NCBI GenBank assembly: GCA_024529925.1
Contig: JAFEUB010000064.1
Location: 1,214,001 to 1,278,000, forward strand
Reading direction: 5' to 3'
Length of the DNA stretch: 64,000 nucleotides
Origin: Ophthalmolycus amberensis
Taxonomy: Eukaryota > Chordata > Actinopteri > Perciformes > Zoarcidae
The position numbers and the translations under genes were made by a program. Shown here piece by piece: positions 37,917 through 50,047 of the stretch. The number at the start of each line of letters is the position of its first letter. Position 1 is the first letter of the stretch. The notes beneath the pieces are model-generated. The model was not told the DNA's origin. It did not search any database and worked only from the letters and a program-made list of their open reading frames with translations.

Positions 37917-37927
37917 CACACAGACAC
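37676..37927. repeat. Inverted pair of TG and CA arrays
   Basis: The left arm (37676-37730) is a TG array with a GCG interruption near its outer end and tacgta at its inner end (37724-37729). The right arm (37855-37927) starts with tacgta (37855-37860), continues as CA, and has the matching CGC interruption near its outer end (37909-37911). The off-pattern bases mirror each other, so this is a true inverted repeat with a spacer of about 125 bp and arms that differ by about 11 bp. Confidence 0.8.
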
Positions 37928-38059
37928 ACCTTCAGTACAAGAAACACTTTGAGAGCAGACTGAACCAAAATCTGCTTAAGCGCTCCCGATCCGTTGGAGC
38001 GGGATGAATGATAAGATGGTGGTGGACTGAACCGATTACATACGTGTTTGTAGAAGGGA

Positions 38060-38080
38060 GGGGGGGGGGGGGGGGGGGGG
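38060..38080. repeat. G21 homopolymer
   Basis: Run of 21 G; length is likely unreliable in the assembly and variable in populations. Confidence 0.9.
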
Positions 38081-39498
38081 TCATATATATACATCACATC
38101 TTATACTTTAAATCTTTGTAAAGTAGAACATCTTGACATCACCGATCATGCTTTTGTCACTACTGCTCTCAATTATTATTGAGAATGTACGTATAGTGAT
38201 TTAATGTGTAACTTCAAGACCATTTATATCCTATATATTTTTCCTTTATGTCACACCGTGGCCATGTTTTTTGGACAGCTGTAATTATACTTGTCTGTAA
38301 CAATTTCAGACACTTATTTTGAAATTGATACCAAAAATGTAAATACTGTTGTACTTTAAAATGTCATTTTATTCACACTAATGTTAAATAGCTGCTATGA
38401 ACGTTTTGGAGAGGCATCCTTAAAGGGAAGCACTTAGGAAGTTCAACTTTATCTCTTCATATAATAGTCCTGAGTGTTCCTCTGAACCGCTGCCAAAGAT
38501 AACCCATCTCTATCCAACAGCCCACAAACAATAAAATGCTAATTCTCACTGTCACTTCACAGAAAGGTTTATCTGTTATCTGCTTGCCTTCAAGTGTTTG
38601 GGTTAGAACTGGAAAGCCCAAATTGCTTGTAGATGTGACGGTGTTTGTGTGTCTTTTGCTGTTTCCTCCTTCAGGTGGTGAACCGCCCGAAGGACACGGC
38701 ACACCTGATCCAGAGGCCCGGACTGAGCCGACGCCTTTACCCCTAAACTACTGGTGCATTCGGGTTGCTCCTCGTCAACTCATCGGGTGAGAGACTCTTC
38801 ATGTTTACGACCAGTTATTTCATTATAAAGTAATAATAACTATAAAGAATGCAGAAAGATGTCAGAAAGACATTTTTATCTTCAGTAGATCTAAACCTTT
38901 AGTGCCATTGAATTTGTGTTGTTTGGTCACTGTTTAACTGTGTTTTAAGTTAAGAACAAACTGGAGAATGTGTAAAACTTGTTAGTAACTACAAATGAAT
39001 GTACACACACACTGCCTCATTGGCTGGACCTATAGATGGTGGAACCCCACTTGGCATAATTAATTAGAGGATTAACCAGAAGCCCTGCTTAAAAAAAATG
39101 ACCTGTTGATTTTGCCAACAGGCAAAGCGGGGGGCATGCTGTGTGTGTGTGTGTGTGGAATGGGGGATATTACCATGCTGTATAAATCCACACCAAGCAC
39201 AATTAACAAGCAATTGGGAGGAGAAGTAATTAGTATTATCTGCTTATCACTGTCGACCCCTATTCTAAGGAAAATGGGTTAAAAAACTCACACACACATA
39301 CACCTACACACTACACACACACACACACTAATTCCCTCCAGGCAAATGTGTAAGGGCTAATTACAAGCTCATTTGCAACTCAATAGCAGTATCCTCCCAG
39401 ACAGGTCTATCCCCCGTGCTCCCCCCCCCCCCCCTCCTCGTCCTCAACATACTGTGTGTTAGCTTTACCTCTCAGCCCGCACTCGCCAAAGAAACGCC

Positions 39499-39616
<118 letters not shown>

Positions 39617-40632
39617 CCTGATTCAATAGACACAGGTGATACATGGGGGATTTCATTAATTTCAATTTAATGCAATACATTTGAATATATATATTATTAG
39701 TCTTGTCCAACTGTGACAGCCAGGGCTGCAACAGACAAGTATTATTTCTCATTGTTTGGTCTTCTTTTCCCGAAACTAACAGTCCACACTTCCGAGGTAT
39801 TACTTCTACTATCATTGAAAAGAAATTAAGAAAACCAGCAAATATTCGCTCGGAGAAGCAACATTTGGGCCGCACCCTGTGTGCATGTAATTGCATGTAA
39901 TTTGTACATTTCTGCATTTACAAAAACCTTTCTATGAGCACCCTAGATCAATATGAGATGGATATTCACAAGAAGGAAAAATAAACTGGGCTTCCCTCGG
40001 GAGAAGCTCGACACGCACTTTGGTTTTGCGGTCACGACTCAGTATGTTTTGGGGAACAGCTGGGAAACATGTTGACTTACAACTTAAAACTTTTAAAGTT
40101 CTTATAAGTAAAATTGATTGATACTTCTCACCGTGCGTAGGTATTTTTTATACTTTGACACGTTAATGTATTCCTTCTATTAAAAATGTAATTAAAAACT
40201 ATATTATTTACGTACAGTATATACATGTCAGTATTGGTCCACGATAAGAAATGCTCCTTAAATAACGAGGAAATACCAAAACATAAGTCCCATACCACAC
40301 AGCTGATTGAGCGAATTAATAAGTGAGTCGGAGCAACGAGCTCCTCTACACTTCGAGGTGTGACGTGGAAAGCGGAGATTATTTGTGTAATGTTCTTTCC
40401 AGGTATCGTTAGCCAGTGGATCGGGTTGTTGTTCCCTCCAGCACAATGAACCCCCCCCCCCCCCCCATCAGACGGTATCATGTTCGCTCTCGAAGGATCA
40501 GCTTACCGCGAGCTCACAGTTAGCTGCTAAATGCTAATTTAAGCCTTTCAAAAATAGCCCAGCAAATCACTGCTGTTTGAAAGACTCCGATGAAGGAAAT
40601 TATAGAAATGTGTTTTTCGACATGGACTAGCA

Positions 40633-40690
40633 TGAGGCCGGGGAATCGAACCGCCGACCCTCTGATTGAAGGACGACGACGCCGCAGTCG
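40633..40690 (-). mobile_element. tRNA-derived SINE fragment
   Basis: The minus strand carries a tRNA-like B box (GGTTCGATTCCCCGGCC) preceded by GTCCTTCAATC, the usual order in tRNA-derived SINEs of vertebrates. The A-box half and tail are not evident, so it is a fragment. Confidence 0.5.
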
Positions 40691-43600
40691 CTTCCCTCCA
40701 TCATCACCCGTAACAGGTGTTAACTGGAGTTGTTTAGGAACCCTGAAGGATTTAATTTGGGACTTATTCTTTCCTAATGCTATAATGCTCATTAATTCCT
40801 ACTTTGGTGACTCCCACTGATCCTCTCTGGTCGGCCCGGCCCGGCCCAGAAAGAAGCATTGGGAAGGACGCTTCGTCTTTTAGAGGGACGTTAAAGAAGA
40901 AGAAGGCGGGAACGCGGGGTTGTAAGATGAGGGTACACGTCTGTCATGACCCACAGAGCGGCGTGTTGGAAGAAACAATCACTCCTGTTCAGGCACTTTG
41001 TACTGTTTTCGCCTGTTCGGTGGCAGAACTAGCGCTCTGACAGCGCTGTAAATTGAGTCAATGTCGTGGATCTGAGCCACACTCTGTGTGCTTCATTCAA
41101 TGTAATTCTTACATTTCTATAATTACAAAAAATATCTGTGTGAGGTCCGCAAAAGGGAAGAAAATCCTCAGTAGAAGTGCAATGGCACACAAAATTCGTA
41201 CGCACAATGGGGCTTTTTTGGGGTCTGTTTTCAGTACAGCTGGGAAACAAAAGATTCAATTTATACATTTTTGCCAAAGCTAGATTGAACAGCATTTCAG
41301 TTGTGTAGCATTTACAGTAATATGTCTTAATGCTAAAGAAGCGTTTTTGCTACTACCTTCATAGTAATCTGTTTTTACAGTTACTATAAAACAGGATTTG
41401 AATAAACTTTTTGTATTCTTGTACACACTAGAAGTGACAAAAGACCGTAAGTTATTTATTTGTATCGTGTGCAGCTTTAAAGCAGCTCATTTACTTTGTG
41501 TCGTACATTCTGGCACAATACACTCAAAAGTCAAGTATCAGTCTGCGTACTGACTCCTTAAAGTACACCAAGTATTCTTAAAGTATACAAAGTATCTGTT
41601 GCTGTTCCAGCCTTCTACACATACTCAAACTTCAAATGAGTCGCATGAAACTAGGACACAGGCCTAATGTTAGTATTCACGAATAGTTCAATTAGTCCGC
41701 TGCATGTCGGTCAACTCTCATCCAGTTGGTGTCAATACTTCTCTATTATTCACCAATTCTCCCGTTGACTGTTCAATAGCATCTGCAAAGATGTTCTACA
41801 AACTCTAACAAGCAAAGAAAGATACTTAAACAGCAGTGAAAGCAGTCACCCTCACTACTAGCTTATATTGATTTTGTCATGTCGTGTGATCCTTCGCTAC
41901 GAGGGCTGAAAACTGAATCCGTCATATAAATCCCACTTAATCTCCCGTGTTACAACTGCTTTATTAAGTATGTTCACTGGAGTCAGTGTCAAAGCCAGGT
42001 GGGTCGATATCAGAGCAGCTTCTACGCAGTAAAATCAGCTCATTTGAATCTTTAGTGCTACTTTTTAATAGACTTTTTTAAAAATCAGAATGTTTGATTT
42101 GTCTTCATTTGGTTCATGTGACAGCAGGGGTGGGAGACTAAGAGCTTGGTGAGAGGGATTACCTATATCTGTTAGGCCTCCTCCCCCCTCCGACAGTGTC
42201 ACGTCTCATTACTTCTGTCCTCCAGCGCGGACAGTCTGGCTTTAGCGGGATGCATTTAAGATGCGGGCAGCCTGGGCGTCCAAGAACACCGGGTTTAGAG
42301 GCACAGTGATATGCGCGCCCTTTGCCCGAGAGGCTTTTGTTTTTCTTCTTCTCTCTCCAGTAAGCAGACAGGTAAACGTCTCCCAAAGCTGGCATTGACC
42401 GCAGTTAAGCCTTCACTTGTTTAAGTGACACTGTGACACTGAGGGAGAGTAGAGAGGAGTTCATAGAAGAAGACATTGTAGAATATTAGAGCAGGAGAAA
42501 TGCTGATATGGATGTAAAAAACACGTGGTTGTAGCTTAGAAATGAAACATCTTAGTGTTTATTCTTCTTACTTTTTGAGGATGTCAAACCAGGCTCTTGA
42601 AATTGTGAAAGGCATCTTTTTTATTTTTTATTGATTGATTGATAGTGAAAATAATAAACTGGAACTACTTCAACAGTTCTCCCACTTTGTGATTTTAAAG
42701 AGAAGGAGAAGCTTTCATCCTGCAACGTTTCTAACGCTGAAACAGTTCGTCGGGTCAAATGTGACGACTTACTTTCGGACGAGACGACGTCCGGCTCTTG
42801 CGCGACAAATACACACTCATGTAGTTGCAATCTATTAGTAAGTCAGTATTCAGACACAATACATTCTAAATCCCCCCCTTTTCAGACACACAGTGAGCAT
42901 GTTCAGTCAATAAGATCTCTTCGACCATTTCTCTAAACCTTTGGGCCTAATCACTTGCACATCCTTCCAGTCAAGTGGCTCATTACAAGAAATCCCCGAT
43001 GTTAAGCCGAGAGGCGTAACTATCCTCTATGGTCCTCTGTTTTTCTCTATTCAAACTGCAGTTAAACACGCTACAGTGGACAAACAACCAACTCGTTTGT
43101 AGCCACGTTTTTTTTTCATTTTGCGAATTCCTTTCATCGGCGTGGGTCATTGAATCCTTCATTTCTCCCCCATTCGCTGACCCAGAAGACCCCGCGTGTC
43201 TACAACGCCTGCACGTTGACCCCTTTACTCTCATGGCCCTCACCCCTTCCCCCCCCACCCCCCCACTCCCCACTCCCTGCTCATCTCGCCCTCCAGCTGG
43301 TTCCCTGCACTGCCAGAAGCCGAGAGCAGTTTTCCTGGCCCTTAGCAGGGCGGCTAATCTAGATGGCGGGAGGCCTCCCTCCTGCTAGCGGTGCACAAGA
43401 GAAGGCAGCCCTAATTGCTTATGTCGTAAAGCTCTCTGACCCAGATAAGCCTCCGCTCCCCAAATCTGTCGATATAACCCCACTTTACCTCACCAAACCT
43501 GCCTCTCCTGATCCACGCAGGCTAACGCCTCGGAACATTTCTGCACCTTCTGCCACATTACTAACACCCGGGACACGGGGAGATTGGGACGGGTTGATAC

Positions 43601-46275
43601 CGACAGCTTATTGCTGCAGGGAGATAACTACTTAAAGTGGCATTCTTTCATTTGTGTATTTGTCGACAAAGAACATGCCATAACGTAGGCCTCGTGTATG
43701 AATCCAATGCAGTAGTCCGTCTGTTAATTTATGTATTTTGATACAAACCTTTTAAGAAAATGTAATTCTGTAGCTCAAAGGAAAGTGGGAAACAAACTTC
43801 TAGAACAATACAAAGCTTTTTATAGATGCATGGATACTCTTTTCGTGAGATCTTTGAAGAGGAAGGCTTGATGGATTCACCAGAAAGCAAAAGTCACAGA
43901 TATTCTATACGCACTACTTTGTCAGGTGGAGCGTGATTATAGGTGCGCTCAATGAAAGCCAAAGCAGCGGCGGCGTTGCGTGCAGCCAGCTCTGGCATGC
44001 CCGGCTCATTATTGGGCCCAGCTAATGCTAAAGCTAAAGCTTAGCCACCAAACGCCACTGTGGCTCTGGACAAGTGGCGAATGTCACACGTGCTCCGCTT
44101 TTAAAAGCAGATGGCCGCTTCACCGATCAAAGCTCCACCAACTTTTTTATATATATATTTTCTACGTCAGCTTTCTGAGACGTTTGTCGTACAGAGATAT
44201 GAAATAAAAGCGTTGTTCTTGAGTCACTCGGGTGGTGAAGCTCTTAACTCCTATCAAACAGGAGCCTGGCTGAGGATTCCTTGAAGTCCACGTTAAGTTC
44301 CTAATTACTCAAAAGGAGCTTTTAATTGGATGCTGGCCTGACCCACTGTATAATCACCCACCACATGTTAATGCTATTGGTGCAGGGATGCCTTTAACCC
44401 CCCCCCATCTTAAGCCATGTTACACCACAAGTAAATGTCAAGCGTGTCAAGTGCTCGGTGAACGATACTCCTGCTGATATCTTGTAGTTTTTTCTGACAG
44501 AACTACAAATTCCATCATAACTTTATGCTCTTTAAGCCCTGTAGTTCGTACTGCAGCTCGTATAATAATGATAATATTAATAATACAAAGTATAATGACA
44601 GTTATGGGTCAAATAAAAATCACCCTGTAGGTTTAATAGAAATTCCAACAATACAAATCAGGCAAACAAAAAATAGAGAAGAAGAGACACGTGAGACATA
44701 AAGTACCACAATATCACACAATCACACAATATGCTGAAATTGATCTCACTCCAAAAATACCAAATGAAAATGATTTAAAGTGGTTCTAAAACTAAATATT
44801 CCAAACCAAACATCGTTTTTTTTGTCCCGCACCAAACACTATTTCGTGCTCCAGTTTTCCTGCTTGGGGTCATTTAAATAAAAAATATAAAAATTCAACC
44901 AATTCCAGTTGAACTAAAACATTTTCACAATAAATATATCAGTGTTCTCCAAAAATCAACAATTACACATCGACTTAACACTTAAAAGGATTAGTGTACA
45001 CTTTGCAGTACTGTTTATAAGAAGAGTGGTAGTTCATGTTTAATACAGCATGTACCACAGAATAACACGAGTATGACGTATAAAATCAATCGTCTGATAT
45101 TTTCTAGTGGTGCTGAGGGTTTCCACTGTTTGGTTTACATTGTGATTGTGCAGTTTTCTGTTTGATCCGCGCTACATTTCTACATGTAGCCCCACATCAT
45201 GAAGTCTACTTCAGGAGAAAACCCCCAACTCCAGATGACCTGATACCAGCGTCAGATCCTCCATACAGTAGTTTCCCACAGTGTCGGCGTGATCATCGTG
45301 TCGCACAATGTTCTATGTAAAGCGTCTTTGTCGCTTTGTCGTCCTCGTGGACTTGTGAGTAATCTCTTCAGACAGTTTGCAGGAGACAACGAGCGCTCGC
45401 GGCGTCTGAAATGGCGCGGCGGTGCGTTTACAGCCCCGTGAGCGCCAAACACCACCGGTGTTGCGTAATCCCCGTGTTCTGCTGTAGTGCTTCAACTTCA
45501 ATATATATGTGATGCAACACTGATCCCAACACTCAAGTGCTTGTTGCCACCTGGTGGTCGGACCGCATCATTGATTGGCACGACGTTCAAAAGAAATAGT
45601 GATATAAGCAACACAAAAACTAACTCGGGAACCAAAAGGGAGAATTCTATATTTTTACAGTTTCATGATTGTGCCTTCATTTGAATGAACCAGTCAGAAG
45701 GCTGTTCATTCTCATATCTCAGTCATTTTAAACCACATTCGCAGCACGCAGTTCTATCTTTAGGATAAAAACTATGAACTTGACGTTACGTCGGACACCA
45801 AAAAGGGACGACTGAATGTGATTTCTGTCTTTGATCGGCTGTCAGTGAAACGTTGAGCGTCTAACTTCGTGTTGGTGAACTCTCAGGGTGTGAATATGTA
45901 GACTCGGTGTCTCACAGGGTCTATTTTTGTATCTGGACCGGCTCAAGAAAAAGTACCTCATATGCTTTGACATTAATGTCGATCAAATGGCATCTAGATT
46001 TTCGGATTTGCATTCGATTTAAAAAAAATCCGCGAGCCAGACTTCCAATCCTTTCTGACTTTCAGTCCCAACCAGCAGGACGTTCTGTGAAACCTCCAGA
46101 GAACCTTTCCCTGCTGCTCACTTCAAATAAACCCCGAGCGTCGGATTGGATTAAACTCCCACTGTGCCGTCATCACGAGAAATCAAAGAAAAGCGTGGAC
46201 GTGAAGCTAAATCTGGTTAAAATCACAAACACCGTCATTTTCATCAGAGGCCGGACGTGTGGTCCTCGTCACGTT

Positions 46276-47798
46276 TCAGCACCGTCGGTTGGAGGATGGG
46301 TATTTGGTTTTCAGGCCCTCTTTGAAGCTGCGGAACAGAACGCGGTTGCGTTTGTTCTCCTCGTCCTTCCTGGCGTGGAACTCCCCCTGGATCTTGAAGC
46401 CCCGGTGCACCACGAACGCCGAGCTCAGCACCGAGAACCTGTATCCGGCCACGTGGAGCTCGCAGGCCTGCGGGGAGACAAGAAGACACTTGTGGGAAGG
46501 GAGGAGGAGAGGAGGTGAGAATGATAGATGAGACAGAGGAGGTGAGAAGGAAGACAAGTAGAAGCACGATGAGGAGAGAGGAGATGGAAAGAGGTGTCGA
46601 GATGTTGCCGCAGGAAGGACAGATTCAAATAAATCAGCAACAAAGTTGATTGTCCATTAAAGGGGCAATCTCAACATGTTGAAATCGCACAAACCTGGCT
46701 GATACGATTGAAGCCATATTGCTTGAAGCTCTCGTCATAGAGGGGCACAGTGTGGGGCCCGATGTAGAAAGGCTCCCAGGGGTCCGTCCAGGTGAGCGTG
46801 TGGGCGACTTCCATGGTGCCCGTCTCTCTGACGTGGCTGTTGACCCACTGCGAGTAGTTGGTGGGGGCCTGACAGCGGGGACACAGCTCCTCGTAGAACG
46901 GCCGGACCTCACCGACCTGGTAGAGCTGGACCAGCTCGGCCTTGTTGGCGGGCATCTTCCGGGCGTGGCGGATCTCGAAGGCGGGCAGCACGAACACCTC
47001 GGCGCCGGTCGACTCGCGCGTAAAGACCAAGGCCATGAACTGCTGGTGCAGGTCCGCGCTCGGCATCATGTCGATGTCGATTACCAGGATGTAGGAGGAC
47101 TCGGTGCCACCCCGGGCGACGTTGCGCAGAAGGTTGTTGGGGTAGGAGACGTTCCCACTGATGGCATAGTTCTTGTCTTTGTCCCGGTGGGTCTCCAGTC
47201 TGGAGAACACCGAGGCGCAGTCATCAAGACCTGCAAAGTGCTCCCGGTCCTGGTCAGGGAAACTGGCCATCTCCCCGGACAGGCAGACCAGGTGGAAGTC
47301 CACCAGGGATTGGATCTGAGGGCAGAAGAAGTTGAGTGCGTAGACCAGAGCTGTGGCAAACTTGACATCTTGCCCGTGCGCAAATATGGCCACAGAGAGC
47401 AGGTTGTGCCACCTCTCCAGGAGGGATTCCAGGTGATGCAGGTTGTTGATGGTCGTGTGTGTGGCTAAAGCCAGGACGCTGGAGCCGGGGTCGGATCCCG
47501 GTTTGTGGTTCGTGGTGAAATCACATTTGATCAAGTTCTTGTACACCCGGTACTGCCCGCTGTTGTCGAAGATCCCACCGGTAGACAGCGAGTACCTCAG
47601 ACGCTCCTTCCGAGAGTTCTTCTCGGGGTGCCCATTCTTCTTGCCCCCGGAGCCTCCAAAGAGCTCAGAGTACAGGTACCGCTGCTGCTTACCGTAGAAC
47701 TTGGATAAGAAGGACAGGTATATGAGCTGCAGGAGCGCCACGATCAGCAGAGCACTCAGCACCACTTTGAAGACGGAACATTTCTTGGAGAGATGCAT
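46276..47798 (-). CDS. b4gat1: Beta-1,4-glucuronyltransferase 1, 2 coding exons
   Basis: Exon 1 is 47798-46695 and exon 2 is 46467-46276; they join in frame as NRISQ|ACELHVAG to give 431 aa (human 415). This Golgi type II membrane enzyme adds the glucuronic acid primer on which LARGE extends matriglycan of alpha-dystroglycan. A membrane anchor lies at about residues 10-30 (FKVVLSALLIVALLQLIYLS) after a short basic cytosolic tail. The luminal GT49 domain shows the DxD metal site in YILVIDIDMMPS, then VLPAFEIRHARKMPANKAEL, LVQLYQVGEVRPFYEELCPRC and DPWEPFYIG, and the C-terminus ends KTKYPSSNRRC. The 227-bp intron lies where I expect it from the two-exon mammalian gene. An upstream in-frame ATG (47909) exists, but the anchor follows the chosen Met at the usual distance. 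Confidence 0.95.
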
Positions 47799-48247
47799 TC
47801 CAGAGAAACTGCAAAACCGACCAAACTGGTGCACACAAAGCAAAGTCCGAACACCGGAGGAGCGAGGCTGGGCTATTTCTGTCCGAGCGTACCAGCTAAC
47901 ATTAGCCACATGCTAACGCTGCAGCCTGCTAGGCTGGAAATACAACGACCACTTGCATCATTTCTGCTGGTTTGCAGCACAACTGCCCCAGATGTTTTCA
48001 CCACGGGCCTCAACGGCGCGAATAAAACTACGAATCTAATCCGGTTTTCGTGATCTCCATCAAAACACAACACGGTTGTTACCGTTTCTGCTGCTGCTGC
48101 TGTGACGGCGGACGCATGTTGATACGTAACGACCGTAATATCGGGAGTAAAGGCGCCACCGAATTTGGTCCCGGAGCACCGCTTGTTGAAGTGTCTATTA
48201 ACTGGGCACGAGTGGAAATAAAGAGCTGTTGTCACTACAGGGTTAGT

Positions 48248-48257
48248 GTCACGTGAC
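48248..48257. promoter_or_regulatory. Palindromic E-box (CLEAR/USF type)
   Basis: GTCACGTGAC is a perfect 10-bp palindrome matching the preferred site of TFEB/MITF and USF bHLH-zip factors. It lies 450 bp upstream of the b4gat1 start codon and 79 bp upstream of the tRNA gene. Confidence 0.45.
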
Positions 48258-48335
48258 AGTGAAGGTGTAAAAGCTACAATGAGTGTGTCTGTAAGTTCTA
48301 TAAGATGCTGTTTGCTGAGTGTATGGAGTCCATAA

Positions 48336-48417
48336 GACGAGGTGGCCGAGTGGTTAAGGCGATGGACTGCTAATCCATTGTGCTCTGCACGCGTGGGTTC
48401 GAATCCCATCCTCGTCG
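48336..48417 (+). tRNA. tRNA-Ser (anticodon GCT)
   Basis: An 82-nt gene. The acceptor stem GACGAGG pairs with CCTCGTC (48410-48416), with discriminator G at 48417. The A box is TGGCCGAGTGG; the anticodon stem ATGGA/TCCAT encloses the loop CTGCTAA with GCT at 48369-48371. A long variable arm (TGTGCTCTGCACG) is the hallmark of tRNA-Ser. The B box is GGTTCGAATCC. T runs follow from about 48427 and can end Pol III transcription. It reads AGC and AGT codons. All arms are intact, so it is likely functional and not a SINE. Confidence 0.95.
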
Positions 48418-50047
48418 ACAGTTGGTTTTGAATTTTTATTTTTTGCTAAATAATCACATGCGAGCGGACCGTACTCGTATATCTGTATATATAAGTATGG
48501 CGTACTGTATCATCGTCATACAGAGTTCATATTAATCTTAGCAATGAAACAAACTAAATTAAAAGCGGGGTGTCCCAAAAATGTAGTAACATTTTCCACA
48601 AACCAACAAAAAGGGCAACATTGCAAGTTGCTGCTATCTGACACCCATTTAAATGCAAGCTTATTTAACCACATATGCCCATCATAGGGACACACAAATA
48701 CAATAGGCAATTTTATGCAGTTTTTATCTTTAATTAAAGAATCCAAATTCACTTGTCATTCAAAACTCTGGCCAAAAATAGAACAAATGAAAAAATCACC
48801 AAGAAAACCACAAATGTTAATCATGCCTAATATATATATGTATTTATATTATATATATAATACACTATTTTCATACTTAAACTTTCATGCATCAGTCAAA
48901 CTGGGACTAAGAAAGATGGAAATCTGTCAACCCTTCTTTAATTTGACTGCATTATTTGCCATTCATGGGTCACATTGTTATATTTATGCAATCTAAACAT
49001 GTTATATACCACACATGCATGGGATACTGCTTGAAGTTAAAGCGGTGATGTTTAGTTGTAAACAGACGCCACACAAAAAGCACAATTGTGACATTATTTT
49101 ATTCATGAATCATCAACAAAAACATGTTTGTCTTAACTACAACGTGAACCGTGCAGACAGCACACATCAGGTCCTCGGCCGCAACAACTTAATTTAACCG
49201 AGCTTAAGCATGTGCTGCAGATCAGAAAGAATAGGACAACTTCCATTGTTTTCAGTGGCTTCATTAAATATTGTGGTGGTAGCTCTGACTTCTGATCACT
49301 CACTGACTGACCTCACATTACGAATTCAAACCAGCCGTTCTGTATCCAGCTGACGTGTGGAGACAATTTGATGTGTCGGGAGTCGGGACACATTCATTTT
49401 GATGTATAGTGACATGTTAACGGTATAACCTCTTGTTGATGCTCATAACAGATGTTTTTGAAAAGCTCAACCTACTTAAGAATCTTGTGAAATCAGCTTT
49501 TTTCCACCTAATTTTGAAGCTGTTAGTTCAAAATTGTAAGTCTAAATAATGCGTGTTGACTTAAAAATGCACTGTGATGTAGCTTTTAATTGAATAACCA
49601 TGTGCACTCAGTATGTTTTAGGCATTTGACTTTCTTTTTTTACTGTGAATCTTTAATCTTTAACATAGCACCTTTGGGATATCTTAATATGGGGAAATTA
49701 TTTTCTGTAATCTGAGACAGTAAAATATGTATTTGCTCAGGTGTAAATGCGAGTAAGACTAAAACAAGCACTTGAAATGTAATTGTTTAATTTACGCCAC
49801 AATATTTCAGAAATAAAAACTAAAAGGCAGATGTAAGACAAACAGCCTCGGTTGTTACACACACAACACCATGTATAGTGAGTTTGTGTCGGTTGCAAAG
49901 AACTTCAACACCAAGTGAAGTATGTTAAGTGGAAATTTAATCAATACCAATGTTTTCCTGTGAAAAGTTCCAATTTTGAACCCTAGATTTCATCGTTCCA
50001 AACATTTTTTCAGTACTGCAGAAATCATAAAGGCCCTTCATCACAAA

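Larger units (their letters stand above)
47799..50047. other. Interval between b4gat1 and pfdn2
   Basis: It holds the b4gat1 promoter side, a CTG-type run near 48090-48100, the palindromic E-box (48248-48257) and the tRNA-Ser gene. From 48420 to 50047 the DNA is AT-rich with a TATATA stretch near 48829-48862. No protein-coding signal; the 178-aa minus ORF at 47873-48409 crosses the tRNA and is spurious. Confidence 0.6.

Noticed and set aside
46719..47468. 249-aa plus-strand ORF
   Set aside because: It is the antisense shadow of b4gat1 exon 1, whose minus frame encodes the recognisable glycosyltransferase.
47873..48409. 178-aa minus-strand ORF upstream of b4gat1
   Set aside because: It runs antisense through the tRNA-Ser gene (the MGFEPTRA start is the typical antisense reading of a tRNA T arm) and has no domain.
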